This document shows positions 60,581 to 64,000 of a DNA stretch of 64,000 bases, piece by piece. The translations under genes were made by a program, and so were the position numbers. How positions within the stretch are numbered: the stretch's first letter is position 1; every line of letters starts with the position of its first letter. Location of the stretch: positions 267,730 through 331,729 of the forward strand of contig NZ_WMLB01000006.1 of assembly GCF_009709675.1 (NCBI RefSeq). The letters are read 5' to 3'. Below the pieces are notes generated by a model. The model had not been told where the DNA came from. It made no database searches and worked only from the letters and a program-made list of their open reading frames with translations. The stretch is from Agromyces bracchium (lineage in GTDB: Bacteria > Actinomycetota > Actinomycetes > Actinomycetales > Microbacteriaceae).

Positions 60581-61402
60581 TCAGGCGACCGCCCAGCCGA
60601 CGAGGACCGCCTCGACGGCGACCTGCGGCACGACGACGACCGGACCGGCGAGGTTCATGAGCAGGTCGGAGTTCGTGCGCCCGAGCGGAAGGAACCCGCG
60701 GCTGGCGGCCCGTCGTCCGGTCACCGTCAGCACCGCCCGGCGCGACACCGCGATGAGCGCGTCGGCCGCGTCGCCGCCCGTGCTCCGGACGTCGACCTGG
60801 ACGTCGGGGGCGAGCTCGTCGACGATCGACTCGGCCCGCTCGAGCGCCCGCTCGTGCACGTCGTCACCGTCCGCCGCGCGGAGGAGCACCAGCGGCTCGT
60901 CGAGGCGGCTCGCCTCCTCGATGGCGAACCGGACCGCCTCGTCGCTGTCGGATCCCTCGGAGACGCCCACCGCGACGCCCGAGCGACCGCGCCACGAGGT
61001 CACCGGCACGACCGCGCTCGGCGACGCGGCGACCGCGGCGAGCTGCAGGCTCCGCGACCCCATCGCGCGCCCGTGGAAGTACCCGACCTTGTGCGTGCCG
61101 ACCACGACGAGGTCGGCGTCGCGCGAGGCCTCCGCGAGCGTCAGGATCGGGCTGCCGACCGCGACGATGCCCCGGACGTCGACCTCGGGCGCTGAGCGCC
61201 GAGCGACGTCGACCTCGCGTTCCGCGCGCTCCTCGGCGGTCGCGCGGAGTTCGACGAGCGCCGACTCCCCGAGGCTGCCCCATCCGTCGTCGACGACCGT
61301 GACCAGCACGAGCGCGTCGCCGGTGCGCTGCGCTCGGCGCGCAGACCACTCGACGGCGGCGCGGCTCGCGACGCTTCCGTCGGCTCCGACCACGATCGTC
61401 AT
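60581..61402 (-). CDS. Universal stress protein, two USP domains
   Basis: Encodes 273 residues. Domain 1 MTIVVGADGSVASRAAVEW ... VVGTHKVGYFHGRAMGSRS; domain 2 VAVGVSEGSDSDEAVRFA ... VTGRRAASRGFLPLGRTNSDLL. Similar tandem USPs are DosR-regulon members in mycobacteria. The ATG is leaderless with GATGCT six bases upstream, and a DosR-type box is centred about 42 bases upstream. Divergent from the DosS-like kinase gene. Confidence 0.92.
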   Translation of the reverse strand: MTIVVGADGSVASRAAVEWSARRAQRTGDALVLVTVVDDGWGSLGESALVELRATAEERAEREVDVARRSAPEVDVRGIVAVGSPILTLAEASRDADLVVVGTHKVGYFHGRAMGSRSLQLAAVAASPSAVVPVTSWRGRSGVAVGVSEGSDSDEAVRFAIEEASRLDEPLVLLRAADGDDVHERALERAESIVDELAPDVQVDVRSTGGDAADALIAVSRRAVLTVTGRRAASRGFLPLGRTNSDLLMNLAGPVVVVPQVAVEAVLVGWAVA

Positions 61403-61408
61403 GCGTCC

Positions 61409-63866
<2,458 letters not shown>

Positions 63867-63889
63867 CGCGTCGAGCGACGGGCGCGCGG

Positions 63890-63921
63890 GACGGGCCCGG
63901 GGCGTGCGCCCCGGGCCCGTC
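63890..63921. terminator. Bidirectional terminator
   Basis: Perfect 14-bp stem GACGGGCCCGGGGC / GCCCCGGGCCCGTC with GTGC loop, between convergent devR and the next gene. Confidence 0.85.
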
Positions 63922-63940
63922 CGCGTGGTGCGGTGACTCC

Positions 63941-64000
63941 TTAGAAGTCGAAGTCGCCGATGTTGTCGGCGTCGAAGACGTAGGGGTCGCCGAGCAGCAC
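63941..64000 (-). CDS. 3' end of a gene, probably a sugar ABC binding protein
   Basis: Nineteen C-terminal residues, VLLGDPYVFDADNIGDFDF, then TAA. Endings of the type YVFxADNIGDF are usual in periplasmic-binding-protein-like sugar receptors. The rest lies outside the window. Confidence 0.5.
   Translation of the reverse strand: MLLGDPYVFDADNIGDFDF

Overview
The window is very GC-rich actinobacterial DNA. The abundant GGATGCC/GGCATCC word, the many leaderless GTG/ATG genes and the order tRNA-Trp, secE, nusG, rplK, rplA point to the family Microbacteriaceae (an Agromyces- or Microbacterium-like genome). That assignment is inference from style and synteny. I see no phage, integrase, transposase gene, rRNA or CRISPR array.

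Layout. 0-3.4 kb (minus): the 5' part of a TPR-type regulator, then rplA, rplK, nusG, secE and tRNA-Trp, with REP-like palindromes between the ribosomal genes. 3.8-6.6 kb (plus): aspC-like aminotransferase and dgt. 6.7-8.5 kb: divergent argP/lysE; lysE carries two REP elements inside its reading frame. 8.5-9.8 kb: a near-leaderless Cys-rich 11-codon ORF ahead of a 2OG-Fe(II) oxygenase gene. 10-12.1 kb: a double-DGPF protein translationally coupled to an ECF42-type sigma factor that appears to start at CTG. 12.2-17 kb: ABC-2 exporter, DesK/NarL-type two-component system, lipid kinase. 17-20.5 kb (minus): PIN toxin/antitoxin, murB, hadB, hadA, a DUF937 protein. 20.6-25.6 kb: tetR, MFS-amidohydrolase pair, arsR-SRPBCC pair.

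25.6-33.8 kb (minus) is a polyamine/GABA catabolic operon: gabT-like aminotransferase, glutamate-type dehydrogenase, gabD-like aldehyde dehydrogenase, flavin amine oxidase, universal stress protein, APC permease. The dehydrogenase could regenerate the 2-oxoglutarate that the aminotransferase consumes.

33.9-51.2 kb is the centrepiece. A divergent LysR promoter at 42.66-42.74 kb drives, on plus, nine tightly overlapping genes for the 3-hydroxyanthranilate meta-cleavage branch of tryptophan/kynurenine breakdown (kynureninase, 3-HAA dioxygenase, ACMS decarboxylase, aminomuconate semialdehyde dehydrogenase, aminomuconate deaminase, oxalocrotonate decarboxylase, oxopentenoate hydratase, hydroxyoxovalerate aldolase, acylating acetaldehyde dehydrogenase). 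On minus lie an LVIVD-repeat protein, a 14-TM MFS exporter and an ABC importer with a fused double permease. No tryptophan dioxygenase, formamidase or kynurenine monooxygenase is present. A PucR regulator with a strong upstream dyad follows.

52.9-64 kb: a gene-poor stretch with a tiny membrane-protein ORF, DUF1918 protein, SGNH hydrolase, FBP-type zinc-finger protein, class V aminotransferase, Stealth phosphotransferase, metallophosphoesterase, a Pro/Thr-rich membrane protein, then a universal stress protein divergent from a DosS/DosR-like two-component system sharing a DosR-type box, and the 3' end of what is probably a sugar-binding protein gene.
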